Assembly: GCF_016658545.1 (NCBI RefSeq)
Contig: NZ_JACVZC010000024.1
Span: 1 to 62,867 of the forward strand
Direction: 5' to 3'
DNA length: 62,867 nt
From: Pseudomonas sp. S37
GTDB taxonomy: Bacteria; Pseudomonadota; Gammaproteobacteria; Pseudomonadales; Pseudomonadaceae
The translations under genes were made by a program, and so were the position numbers. Shown here one piece after another: positions 33,517-41,259 of this stretch (position 1 is its first letter; every line of letters starts with the position of its first letter). A model generated the notes under the pieces. It had not been told where the DNA came from. It ran no database searches and saw only the letters and a list, made by a program, of their open reading frames with translations.

Positions 33517-34401
33517 ATGAACCACGACGTCATCATCACTTGCGCCCTCACCGGCGCCGGCGACACCGCCTCGAAAAGCCACCTTGTCCCAGTCACCCCC
33601 AAGCAAATCGCCGAAGCCGCGGTAGAAGCCGCCAAAGCCGGCGCCACCGTCGTTCACTGCCACGTCCGCGACCCGCAAACCGGCCGTTTCAGCCGTGACG
33701 TAGCGCTGTACCGCGAAGTCATGGAGCGCATCCGCGAAGCCGACGTGGACATCATCGTCAACCTCACCGCCGGCATGGGCGGCGACCTGGAAATCGGCCC
33801 GGGTGAATCGCCGATGGAGTTCGGCCCCGGCACCGACCTGATCGGCCCACTGGAGCGCCTGGCGCACGTCGAAGCGCTGCTGCCGGAGATCTGCACCCTC
33901 GACTGCGGCACGCTCAACTTCGGTGACGGCAATTCGATCTATGTGTCAACCCCGGCGCAGTTGCGCGCCGGCGCCAAGCGCATCACCGAGCTGGGCGTGA
34001 AAGCCGAGCTGGAAATCTTCGACACCGGCCACCTGTGGTTCGCCAAGCAAATGATGAAGGAAGGCCTGCTCGACGACCCGCTGTTCCAGCTGTGCCTGGG
34101 CATCCCATGGGGCGCGCCAGCCGACACCACCACCATGAAGGCCATGGTCGACAACCTGCCAGCCAACGTTACCTGGGCTGGCTTCGGCATCGGCCGCATG
34201 CAGATGCCGATGGCGGCACAGGCGGTGCTGCTGGGCGGCAACGTGCGGGTGGGCCTGGAAGACAACCTGTACCTGGACCGTGGCGTGCTGGCCAGCAACG
34301 GCCAGTTGGTCGAGCGCGCGGTAGAGATCATTTCGCGCCTGGGCGCCCGTGTGCTGACCCCGGCTGAAGGCCGGGAAAAGATGAACCTCAAACGCCGCTG
34401 A
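33517..34401 (+). CDS. cdhC: BKACE-family beta-keto acid cleavage enzyme CdhC
   Basis: 294-residue DUF849/BKACE TIM-barrel enzyme that cleaves 3-dehydrocarnitine with acetyl-CoA to acetoacetate and betainyl-CoA. Landmarks are [24 protein letters not shown] with the zinc-binding HxH pair, and [18 protein letters not shown]. It sits between the binding protein and carnitine dehydrogenase, as in the P. aeruginosa cdh operon. AAGGA precedes the ATG at 33517. Confidence 0.93.
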   Translation: MNHDVIITCALTGAGDTASKSHLVPVTPKQIAEAAVEAAKAGATVVHCHVRDPQTGRFSRDVALYREVMERIREADVDIIVNLTAGMGGDLEIGPGESPMEFGPGTDLIGPLERLAHVEALLPEICTLDCGTLNFGDGNSIYVSTPAQLRAGAKRITELGVKAELEIFDTGHLWFAKQMMKEGLLDDPLFQLCLGIPWGAPADTTTMKAMVDNLPANVTWAGFGIGRMQMPMAAQAVLLGGNVRVGLEDNLYLDRGVLASNGQLVERAVEIISRLGARVLTPAEGREKMNLKRR

Positions 34402-34433
34402 GCCTTTCATGCGTTCGCGAGCACACCGCATAC

Positions 34434-34522
34434 CCTGTGGGAGCGGCTTTAGCCGCGAAGCAAGCGACGCATTGGCTGGCACCGGCTGAAGCCGGTGTTC
34501 GCGGCTGAAGCCGCTCCCACAA
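34434..34522. repeat. REP pair, class A
   Basis: Inverted pair between cdhC and cdhA, with GTGGGAGCGGCTTTAGCCGC on the left and the palindrome GGCACCGGCTGAAGCCGGTG in the spacer. Confidence 0.9.
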
Positions 34523-34568
34523 CACCGGCATCAACTCTATCGACTATGTTTCGCCCTGAGGACTCGCT

Positions 34569-35534
34569 ATGCCTTTCATCACCGAGATCAAGACTTTCGC
34601 CGCCCTGGGTAGCGGCGTGATCGGCAGCGGCTGGGTTGCCCGCGCCCTGGCCCACGGCCTGGACGTGGTCGCCTGGGACCCGGCGCCCGGCGCAGATCAG
34701 GCGCTGCGCAAACGTATCGCCAACGCCTGGCCGGCGCTGGAGAAGCAAGGCCTGGCGCCAGGCGCAGCACAAGACCGGCTGACGTTCGTGGCCACTATCG
34801 AGGAATGCGTACGCGACGCCGACTTCATCCAGGAAAGCGCACCAGAGCGCCTGGACCTGAAGCTCGACCTGCACGCGAAGATCAGTGCTGCCGCCAAGCC
34901 CAATGCGATCATCGGTTCCAGCACCTCGGGCCTGCTTCCCAGCGAGTTCTACGAATCGGCCACTCACCCCGAGCGTTGCGTAGTCGGCCACCCGTTCAAC
35001 CCGGTGTACCTGCTGCCACTGGTCGAGATCGTCGGCGGCAACCGCACCGCACCTGAAGCCATCGAAGCCGCCAAGACCATCTACACCGCCCTGGGCATGC
35101 GCCCGCTGCATGTGCGCAAGGAAGTGCCCGGTTTCATCGCCGACCGCCTGCTGGAAGCGCTGTGGCGCGAAGCCCTGCACCTGGTCAACGACGGCGTCGC
35201 CAGCACCGGCGAGATCGACGATGCGATCCGCTTTGGCGCCGGCCTGCGCTGGTCGTTCATGGGCACGTTCCTCACCTACACCCTGGCCGGGGGCGATGCC
35301 GGCATGCGCCACTTCATGGCCCAGTTCGGCCCGGCGCTGCAGCTGCCGTGGACTTACCTGCCGGCGCCGGAGCTGACCGACAAGCTGATCGACGATGTGG
35401 TCGAAGGCACCTCGGAACAACTGGGCGAACGCAGCATCGCCGCGCTGGAGCGCTATCGTGATGACACCCTTTTGGCGGTGCTGGACGCGGTGAAAACCAG
35501 CAAAGCCAGGCACGGCATGGCCTTTGGCGATTGA
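34569..35534 (+). CDS. cdhA: L-carnitine dehydrogenase CdhA
   Basis: NAD-dependent dehydrogenase of the 3-hydroxyacyl-CoA dehydrogenase fold, 321 residues, oxidising L-carnitine to 3-dehydrocarnitine. The nucleotide-binding motif is [17 protein letters not shown], and the catalytic His lies in [16 protein letters not shown] with [11 protein letters not shown] before it. It is followed 10 bp later by the thioesterase cdhB with GAGGAG as ribosome site. Confidence 0.93.
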   Translation: MPFITEIKTFAALGSGVIGSGWVARALAHGLDVVAWDPAPGADQALRKRIANAWPALEKQGLAPGAAQDRLTFVATIEECVRDADFIQESAPERLDLKLDLHAKISAAAKPNAIIGSSTSGLLPSEFYESATHPERCVVGHPFNPVYLLPLVEIVGGNRTAPEAIEAAKTIYTALGMRPLHVRKEVPGFIADRLLEALWREALHLVNDGVASTGEIDDAIRFGAGLRWSFMGTFLTYTLAGGDAGMRHFMAQFGPALQLPWTYLPAPELTDKLIDDVVEGTSEQLGERSIAALERYRDDTLLAVLDAVKTSKARHGMAFGD

Positions 35535-35544
35535 GGAGCCCGCG

Positions 35545-36021
35545 ATGCCCGCATTGATCACCTACCGCACCCCGGTCCCGCAAGAGTGGGTCGACTACAA
35601 CGGGCATTTGCGCGATGCCTTCTACCTGCTGATCTTCAGCTACGCCACCGATGCGCTGATGGAGCGCATCGGCCTGGATGCCGACAGCCGTGGGCAGAGT
35701 GGTAATTCGCTGTTCACCCTGGAAGCGCACATCAACTACCTGCATGAAGTGAAACTGGGCAGTGAGGTGTGGGTGCAGACGCAGATCATCGGCTTTGATC
35801 GCAAGCGCCTGCACGTCTACCACAGCCTGCACCGCGCGGGGTTCGACCAGGTGCTGGCGGCCAGTGAGCAGATGTTGCTGCATGTGGACCTGGCGGGGCC
35901 GAAGTCGGCGCCGTTCAGTGAGCGCAGTGGCGGGTTGCTGAGAGGGTTGGTGGATGAGCAACAGGATCTGCCGCCAGCCGAGTACCTGGGCCGAGTGATG
36001 GGCCTGAACACCAAAAACTGA
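35545..36021 (+). CDS. cdhB: Betainyl-CoA thioesterase CdhB
   Basis: 158-residue hotdog-fold thioesterase (4-hydroxybenzoyl-CoA thioesterase type) with VDYNGHLRDAFYLLIFSYATD as the active-site loop. It would release glycine betaine from betainyl-CoA, completing carnitine conversion to betaine. Last gene of the carnitine operon; a REP pair follows 16 bp later. Confidence 0.9.
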   Translation: MPALITYRTPVPQEWVDYNGHLRDAFYLLIFSYATDALMERIGLDADSRGQSGNSLFTLEAHINYLHEVKLGSEVWVQTQIIGFDRKRLHVYHSLHRAGFDQVLAASEQMLLHVDLAGPKSAPFSERSGGLLRGLVDEQQDLPPAEYLGRVMGLNTKN

Positions 36022-36037
36022 AGGTGGCTGCGCCACC

Positions 36038-36112
36038 CTGTGGGAGCGGGTTCACCCGCGAATGCTTTGGTAGCTTCACCATCGCATTCGCGGGTAAACC
36101 CGCTCCCACAGG
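36038..36112. repeat. REP pair, class A
   Basis: Short-spaced inverted pair immediately after cdhB; arms are GTGGGAGCGGGTTCACCCGC and its mirror. Confidence 0.9.
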
Positions 36113-36144
36113 GATTTGTGCATGCCTTCAAGTATTGCTTCGGG

Positions 36145-36300
36145 CAAAAAATAACCCCGGAAAGCCGTGAGCATCCGGGGCCAAGAGCGAGCAACATCCA
36201 CTGTGCACGAACGAGGGTGACCAAACCCTCCGTTGCGGTAGATGGCTTGAGTGTGCGCACTTCCCCGCAGGTGGATTTAGCCGGGAACGACCTGTTCTTA
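36145..36300 (-). ncRNA. Candidate small RNA on the minus strand
   Basis: In the 387-bp gap between cdhB and the 85-aa gene, the minus strand carries a rho-independent terminator. CCCCGG (36175-36180) and CCGGGG (36154-36159) flank a 15-base loop and are followed by TTATTTTTTG. No minus-strand protein gene precedes it. Just upstream on that strand is a further hairpin, GAGGGTTTGGTCACCCTC (36212-36229). Together they suggest a short independent transcript. The 5' end is a guess; no clear promoter is visible. Confidence 0.5.
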
Positions 36301-36408
36301 GCCAAAGCAGCCATACCGGCATTCTGTTGTTGCGGGTATGTCGCGGGCGTCACAGAATCGGTCGTAAATCAAAGCAGCACTCTCTTAGCGATAAAAGGGA
36401 CAACAGCC

Positions 36409-36666
36409 ATGATGCATGCGGATTTGATTGACCAGGACGATCTGGCAGGCCACCTGCGCGCGCGCGGGTTCGAGATTCCGGCCGGGGCCAGCGCCGAGCA
36501 GGCTTGCGAAGCGGTGGTGCGTGGGCTGACCGAGCCCAATGCCCGGGCACTGAAGGGCATGGTCGAGCAGATGTATACCGGTAGTGCGACGATCTTGCCG
36601 GCGGTGCGCCAGGCGATCGACAAGCAGCTGCTGCCAGCGTTGGCGCAGTTCAGCAGGCGCGCCTGA
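36409..36666 (+). CDS. Small conserved-looking protein of unknown function
   Basis: 85-residue soluble, largely helical protein (MMHADLIDQDDLAGHLRARG...), start at 36409 or the next codon, also ATG. It has no signal peptide, membrane segment or cysteine. Codon usage matches neighbouring genes, supporting real coding. I do not recognise the family. It lies alone between the candidate sRNA and a REP pair, just outside the protein-import locus. Confidence 0.6.
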   Translation: MMHADLIDQDDLAGHLRARGFEIPAGASAEQACEAVVRGLTEPNARALKGMVEQMYTGSATILPAVRQAIDKQLLPALAQFSRRA

Positions 36667-36677
36667 TTCGTTTTTCC

Positions 36678-36785
36678 TGTACTGGCCTCTTCGCGGGTAA
36701 ACCCGCTCCTACACGGATTGCACAAGGCCTGAGGCCTGTGGAGTACCTTGTAGGAGCGGGTTTACCCGCGAAGAGGCCGGCACTG
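36678..36785. repeat. REP pair, class A, at the edge of the import locus
   Basis: Inverted pair between the 85-aa gene and the ABC transporter gene. With the pair at 46009 it brackets the fecI-to-ABC locus. Confidence 0.9.
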
Positions 36786-36787
36786 TC

Positions 36788-38455
36788 TTACGCCGGTTCT
36801 GCCAACCGCTCCAGCTCAAAGGTCCGGTCAAACAACGCGGCCAGGCCCTCCTGGTGAGTCACGCCCACCACTGTGCATTCCGGCAGCTCCCGCCTGAGCA
36901 TCTTCAGCAACACCCGGGCACTCTCCATATCCAGCTGACTGGTCGCCTCATCCAGGTACAGCGTATCCGGCCGGTACAACAGCGCCCGCGCCAGGCTCAG
37001 CCGCTGCTGCTCGCCACCCGACAGCACCCGCTCCCACTCCGCCTGCTGGTCCAGCTGCCCGATCAGGCCACCCAGCCCAACCTTGCCTAATGCATCGACC
37101 AACTGCACATCATCGATCGAGCGCACCTGTGGATAAGCCACTAACCCACGCAAACTCATGTGCGGCATGTAAGGCTTCTGTGGCAACAACAGGCTACGCC
37201 CCGGCGGCAGCTGCCAGTCACCCACGCAGTAAGGCCACAGCCCCTGCAAGGTGCGCAGCAAAGTCGACTTGCCCAACCCGCTGCGACCGCCCAGACGCAG
37301 CCATTCGCCCTGCCCCACGCTGAGGTCGAGAGCCTCCAGCAAAACCCCGCCATCGGGCTTGCACAGCGTCAGGCCCTGCAGGCACAGGCACTGCCCCTGT
37401 GGTGCCTCGAGCACCTGCTGGCGACTCGCCGCAATCGCCTGCTCGAACTGCTCCAGCCGCTGCAGCGCCGCACTCCAGCGCACCAGCTTGTGATACAGCT
37501 TGATGAACCAGCTGAGCGAACCGTGCACGGCGTTGAAGGCGCTGCGAATCTGCATCAACCCGCCCAGGGTGATGGCCTTGGCCATGAACGCCGGCAAGGC
37601 GGCGAACACCGGAATGATCAGGCTCAGGCGCTCGTAGGAAACCGTGAACAGGCTGAGGTTGCGCTCCCGCCCCATCAGTTGCCGCCAGTTGTCGGCGATG
37701 GAGCGAAAGCGCGCGGCCAGGTGTTCGCGCTCCACCGCTTCACCGCGGTACAGCGCGATCTGCTCGGCATGGTCGCGCTTGCGCAGCAGGCTGGCGCGAA
37801 AGTCTGCCTCGCGGTGTTCACGTTCATAGTTCAGCGCGTGCAGCGGCTTGCCGATCAGGTGGGTCAGCAGGCTGCCGGCCAGGGTGTAGAGCAGCACGAT
37901 CCACACCAGGTAGCCATGCACCGTGAAGGCTTCGCCGAACAGGCTGAAGGTTTGCACGCCCGACAGGTTCCACAGGATCACCACGAAGGCGCCGACTTGC
38001 GCCAGGTTGATCACCAGCGACGCCACCAGTTCGATGCTCAGGCCGACCATCAGGTCGATGTCCTGGGCAATGCGCTGGTCGGGGTTGTCGGGTTCGCCGG
38101 TCAGCCCCAGGCGGTAGAACGCCTGGTCGGCCAGCCAGGCGTCGGTCAGGCGCCCGGTCATCGCCTGGCGCCAGCGAAGCTCCAGCCCTTTGCGCAGGTA
38201 GTCCATGGTCACTACGATCAGCACATAGCTGCCCAGGTACAGCGCGTATTCGCCGACCAGGCCGTACAGCCCGGTGGTGTCGAATGCTGCCAGGGTGTCG
38301 TAGAAGGTCTTGCTCCAGCTGTTGATCAACACATTGATCTGCACCACCAGCAACCCCAGGCCAATCACCGCTGCCAGCATCAGCCAGGCCGGCCATTGCT
38401 GGCGGCTGCGCCAGAACGGCTGGCTGAGGCGATAGAAGGTACGCAGGGTCTTCAC
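36788..38455 (-). CDS. SbmA/YddA-like ABC transporter (permease-ATPase fusion)
   Basis: 555-residue ABC protein with an SbmA/BacA-like membrane domain (residues about 20-330; QINVLINSWSKTFYDTLAAFD, LRWRQAMTGRLTDAWL) fused to an ATPase. Walker A GGRSGLGKST is at 389-398, the signature LSGGEQQR at 478-485 and Walker B LYLDEA at 499-504. SbmA-type proteins import peptides across the inner membrane; E. coli YddA and Pectobacterium FusD are of this type and neighbour an M16 protease and TonB receptor, as here. Its GTG start overlaps the protease stop by four bases (GTGA, 38452-38455), so the two are translated together. Likely substrate is peptides released by the protease, or whatever those carry. 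Confidence 0.87.
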   Translation of the reverse strand: MKTLRTFYRLSQPFWRSRQQWPAWLMLAAVIGLGLLVVQINVLINSWSKTFYDTLAAFDTTGLYGLVGEYALYLGSYVLIVVTMDYLRKGLELRWRQAMTGRLTDAWLADQAFYRLGLTGEPDNPDQRIAQDIDLMVGLSIELVASLVINLAQVGAFVVILWNLSGVQTFSLFGEAFTVHGYLVWIVLLYTLAGSLLTHLIGKPLHALNYEREHREADFRASLLRKRDHAEQIALYRGEAVEREHLAARFRSIADNWRQLMGRERNLSLFTVSYERLSLIIPVFAALPAFMAKAITLGGLMQIRSAFNAVHGSLSWFIKLYHKLVRWSAALQRLEQFEQAIAASRQQVLEAPQGQCLCLQGLTLCKPDGGVLLEALDLSVGQGEWLRLGGRSGLGKSTLLRTLQGLWPYCVGDWQLPPGRSLLLPQKPYMPHMSLRGLVAYPQVRSIDDVQLVDALGKVGLGGLIGQLDQQAEWERVLSGGEQQRLSLARALLYRPDTLYLDEATSQLDMESARVLLKMLRRELPECTVVGVTHQEGLAALFDRTFELERLAEPA

Positions 38456-41235
38456 AGGGCCTGCTCCAGTGCCGCCGCCGAGGGCAGCAGGCGCAGCTGC
38501 ACCTGGTTGGCCCGTGGGAACAGTTGCCGGGCCTGCTGCTGCATTTCCGGCAGGGTCAGCGCTTCAGGCAGCTGTGCCTGGCTTTGCAGGTAACGCGGGT
38601 CTTGCCAGCGGCGGTCACTGAGGATCAGGCGCTTGAATTGAGTTTGCGGGTCGTCGCGGCGTTTACCCTCCTGGCGCAGGAACTCGGCACGCTCGGTGAC
38701 CAGCCACCGGGCATCCGGTTGCAAATCGGCCAGGGTCTTCTGGGCCATGGCCCACAGCTCGTCGACACGTGCCGGGTCGCACGTGAAGCTCAGGCTGCTT
38801 TCGATGCGCTGGGTGTCGGCATTCAGTTCGCTGTCGAAACGCAGGCGATACACGCCGGAGGCCTCGCCGCGCAACTGGGCCTTGAGCCGCTGGTTGGCCA
38901 GATCCCGCAACAGCGAGACGCGCGCCGCCGCTTCCGGGCTCCAGGCTTGTGGCTGGAAGCTGCTGGCTTGCAGCACTGCACGCGGCTCCAGGGCGATGGC
39001 CAGGTCCTTGCGGCGCTGGCCGGGTTGCTGCAGTGCCAGCTTGCCGATTGCTGTCTGGCGGCGAGGGATGGTTGCCAGCACGCTGCGCACCAGGGGCTCG
39101 AGCCGTTCCGGGGCGATGTCTGCCATCACGTAATAGGTCACAGGGGCGCTGGCCATGCGCAGCCAGTCGGCGCTGAGTTGGGCCACCGTAAGCCCTTCAA
39201 GGCTGGCGACATCCGGCGACTGCCAGAGATCGATACCGTACTTCAGTGTGCGCTGCGCCTGCTCCTGGTGCCCACGCACATCGTCGGGGCGGCTGCGCAG
39301 GCGTTGCAGCAGCTCATCGCGGGCTTCGTCGAACACGGCCGGGTCAACACTGACCATCTGGCTCATCCGGTAGCTCTGCAGCAGGAACAGGAACTGCTCG
39401 GGGGCAGCACCCAGGTTGATCTGCAGGCGTTGCGGCTGGTGATCCAGGCTAAGCGTGGAGCGTTGTTGCTGGCGCCAGTCGGCCAAAGCCTGCGGGTCCA
39501 TGCCAGGTGAAGGGCTGCGCAGGGCCAACTGTGCCGCCATCTGCAGGCGCCAGGCTGGTACGCCGTCCTGCTGGTAGCCGGCAGACGATTCTGCCTGCAG
39601 CAGCCACTTGCCCTCCGGCCCGTTGCGTTTAAGCCACACCAGGCGATCACCATTGCTCAGTTGCCAGTGTTCGACCTGCTGCTCAGGGAAGGCCTTGCGC
39701 GCGACGATATCAGCCGCCGGCGCAAGTGCAGGCATCACCACCTTGGCCCGCGCGGCTACCACCGGCGCCTGCTGGACGGGTGCGCCGAGCGTGCGGCTGG
39801 CCAGCTCGGCCTGCTGTGCCTCGACCTGTGCAACGCTTGGCAGCGCCACCTCGGAGGTACCCGCCGCGCTTACTTGCAACACCCGGTCCGGGCTGGCCAG
39901 CCAGCGCCGCAGGCGGGCATCCAGGTCAGCCCGGCCGATGCTGCCCAGCACTTCCAGATAGCGCTCGGCCGTGGCCTGACGCTCGGTCAGCGCATTGCCC
40001 TGCGCGGCGGCGTTGTTTAGTTGCTCGACCCACTGCTCGAAGGTACACGGTGCCTGGTTGGCCACGGTCTTGGCGCCCAGCTTGCGAATGTGATCCCGCT
40101 CGCGCTGCCAGTCCGCCTCGGTGAAACCGTGCTGGCGCAGGCGCTCGATCTCGGTCAGCAGCTGTTGCAACGCCTGGGCGTGGGCCTGGCCGTCGACACC
40201 GGCAGCGATGCCCAGTACGGCGGAGTGTTCACCGATCAGGGTCTTCTGCACGACCAGGCTACGCACGCCCGGCTCGCGGGGCTGGCGGCGCAGGACGTCG
40301 AGCATGGCGGCCAGGGTCATGCGGTCGATCAGCCGCTCGCGCAGGGCCTTGCGGGTAGTGCCGCGGCTGTCCGGTTCGTGGGAGCGGAACAGCATCGCCA
40401 CCTGATTGCTGCCCGACTGGGTGTCCTGCAGGCGGAATACCTTGAGCGTGTCGTCCAGCGGCAGCTCGCGCTGCTCGCGACTGGCCAGCTTGCCGGCCTT
40501 GGCCGAAGCGAAAGCCTGCTCGATCTGCGCGCGCATCGCTTGCGGGTCGAAGTCACCCACCGCTGACAGCACCATGTTGTTCGGCAGGTACCAGCGGTTC
40601 TGGAAGGATTGCAGGTTCGCCAGGCTGGCCGAACGGATCGCCGCCTCGTTGCCGATGGTGCGGTGCTCGGGGTAGCGCGAACCTACCCGCTGCGAAGCGG
40701 TGCGCTGCTCGTTCATGCGCTGCGCCACACCCAGGCCGCCGCGCCATTCCTCGATCACGATCGGCCGCTCTTGCTCCAGGTCGCGGGCGTTGTAGTCACG
40801 GGCGAAGGCCAGGTCGGCCAGGGCCTGCAATGCTTGTGGCGCCTGGCGTACCCCCGCAGGCGGGCCGATCAGGTATTGGGTACGCTCGTAGTTGGTCACG
40901 GCGTTGAAGTGCCGGCCCTGCACCCAGCCCAGGTCGGTCATGCGCTGGCGCAGCTTCTGGTCGCCACCGGCCCGGCTGTGGAAGGCCAGGTGTTCGACCA
41001 TGTGCGCCACGCCGACCTGGTCGTCGGCCTCGTCCACCGAGCCGGCCTTGACAGTCAGGCGAAGGTCCAGCCGACCGGGTTGCGAGGTATCGCGCACCAG
41101 CCGATAAGCCAGGCCGTTGGCCAACTGGCCATGGACAACCTGGCTGTCCCAGGGCAATGGCGAATCGGGTTCGGGTATCGACGCACAGGCGCCGAGCAAC
41201 AGCGGGCCGAGCAGGCCCGCGATGAGCTTTTTCAT
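38452..41235 (-). CDS. M16 metalloprotease lipoprotein, PqqL/FusC-like
   Basis: Large zinc protease of 927 residues with two M16 halves. The inverted zinc motif HMVEH is at residues 78-82, with a downstream glutamate pair in IVIEEWRGG (about 162-163) for the third ligand. The N-terminus MKKLIAGLLGPLLLGAC is a lipoprotein signal with lipobox LGAC and Ala at +2, so it should be anchored in the outer membrane facing the periplasm. Length and context match E. coli PqqL and Pectobacterium FusC, which degrade proteins imported by a partner TonB receptor. The ATG at 41235 is favoured over a GTG at 41247 because it gives the correct lipoprotein signal. It follows the receptor gene by 24 bp. Confidence 0.9.
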   Translation of the reverse strand: MKKLIAGLLGPLLLGACASIPEPDSPLPWDSQVVHGQLANGLAYRLVRDTSQPGRLDLRLTVKAGSVDEADDQVGVAHMVEHLAFHSRAGGDQKLRQRMTDLGWVQGRHFNAVTNYERTQYLIGPPAGVRQAPQALQALADLAFARDYNARDLEQERPIVIEEWRGGLGVAQRMNEQRTASQRVGSRYPEHRTIGNEAAIRSASLANLQSFQNRWYLPNNMVLSAVGDFDPQAMRAQIEQAFASAKAGKLASREQRELPLDDTLKVFRLQDTQSGSNQVAMLFRSHEPDSRGTTRKALRERLIDRMTLAAMLDVLRRQPREPGVRSLVVQKTLIGEHSAVLGIAAGVDGQAHAQALQQLLTEIERLRQHGFTEADWQRERDHIRKLGAKTVANQAPCTFEQWVEQLNNAAAQGNALTERQATAERYLEVLGSIGRADLDARLRRWLASPDRVLQVSAAGTSEVALPSVAQVEAQQAELASRTLGAPVQQAPVVAARAKVVMPALAPAADIVARKAFPEQQVEHWQLSNGDRLVWLKRNGPEGKWLLQAESSAGYQQDGVPAWRLQMAAQLALRSPSPGMDPQALADWRQQQRSTLSLDHQPQRLQINLGAAPEQFLFLLQSYRMSQMVSVDPAVFDEARDELLQRLRSRPDDVRGHQEQAQRTLKYGIDLWQSPDVASLEGLTVAQLSADWLRMASAPVTYYVMADIAPERLEPLVRSVLATIPRRQTAIGKLALQQPGQRRKDLAIALEPRAVLQASSFQPQAWSPEAAARVSLLRDLANQRLKAQLRGEASGVYRLRFDSELNADTQRIESSLSFTCDPARVDELWAMAQKTLADLQPDARWLVTERAEFLRQEGKRRDDPQTQFKRLILSDRRWQDPRYLQSQAQLPEALTLPEMQQQARQLFPRANQVQLRLLPSAAALEQAL

Positions 41236-41259
41236 CAGGGTATCCACGGTTTCTTGGTA

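Noticed and set aside
36154..36180. The CCCCGG/CCGGGG hairpin as a terminator for the plus-strand cdh operon
   Set aside because: The T tract lies on the minus-strand side only; on the plus strand the hairpin is preceded by A residues and followed by CCAAGAG.
38452..41235. Naming the M16 protease pqqL/pqqF for PQQ synthesis
   Set aside because: No pqqABCDE genes are near; receptor and ABC neighbours point to protein import instead.
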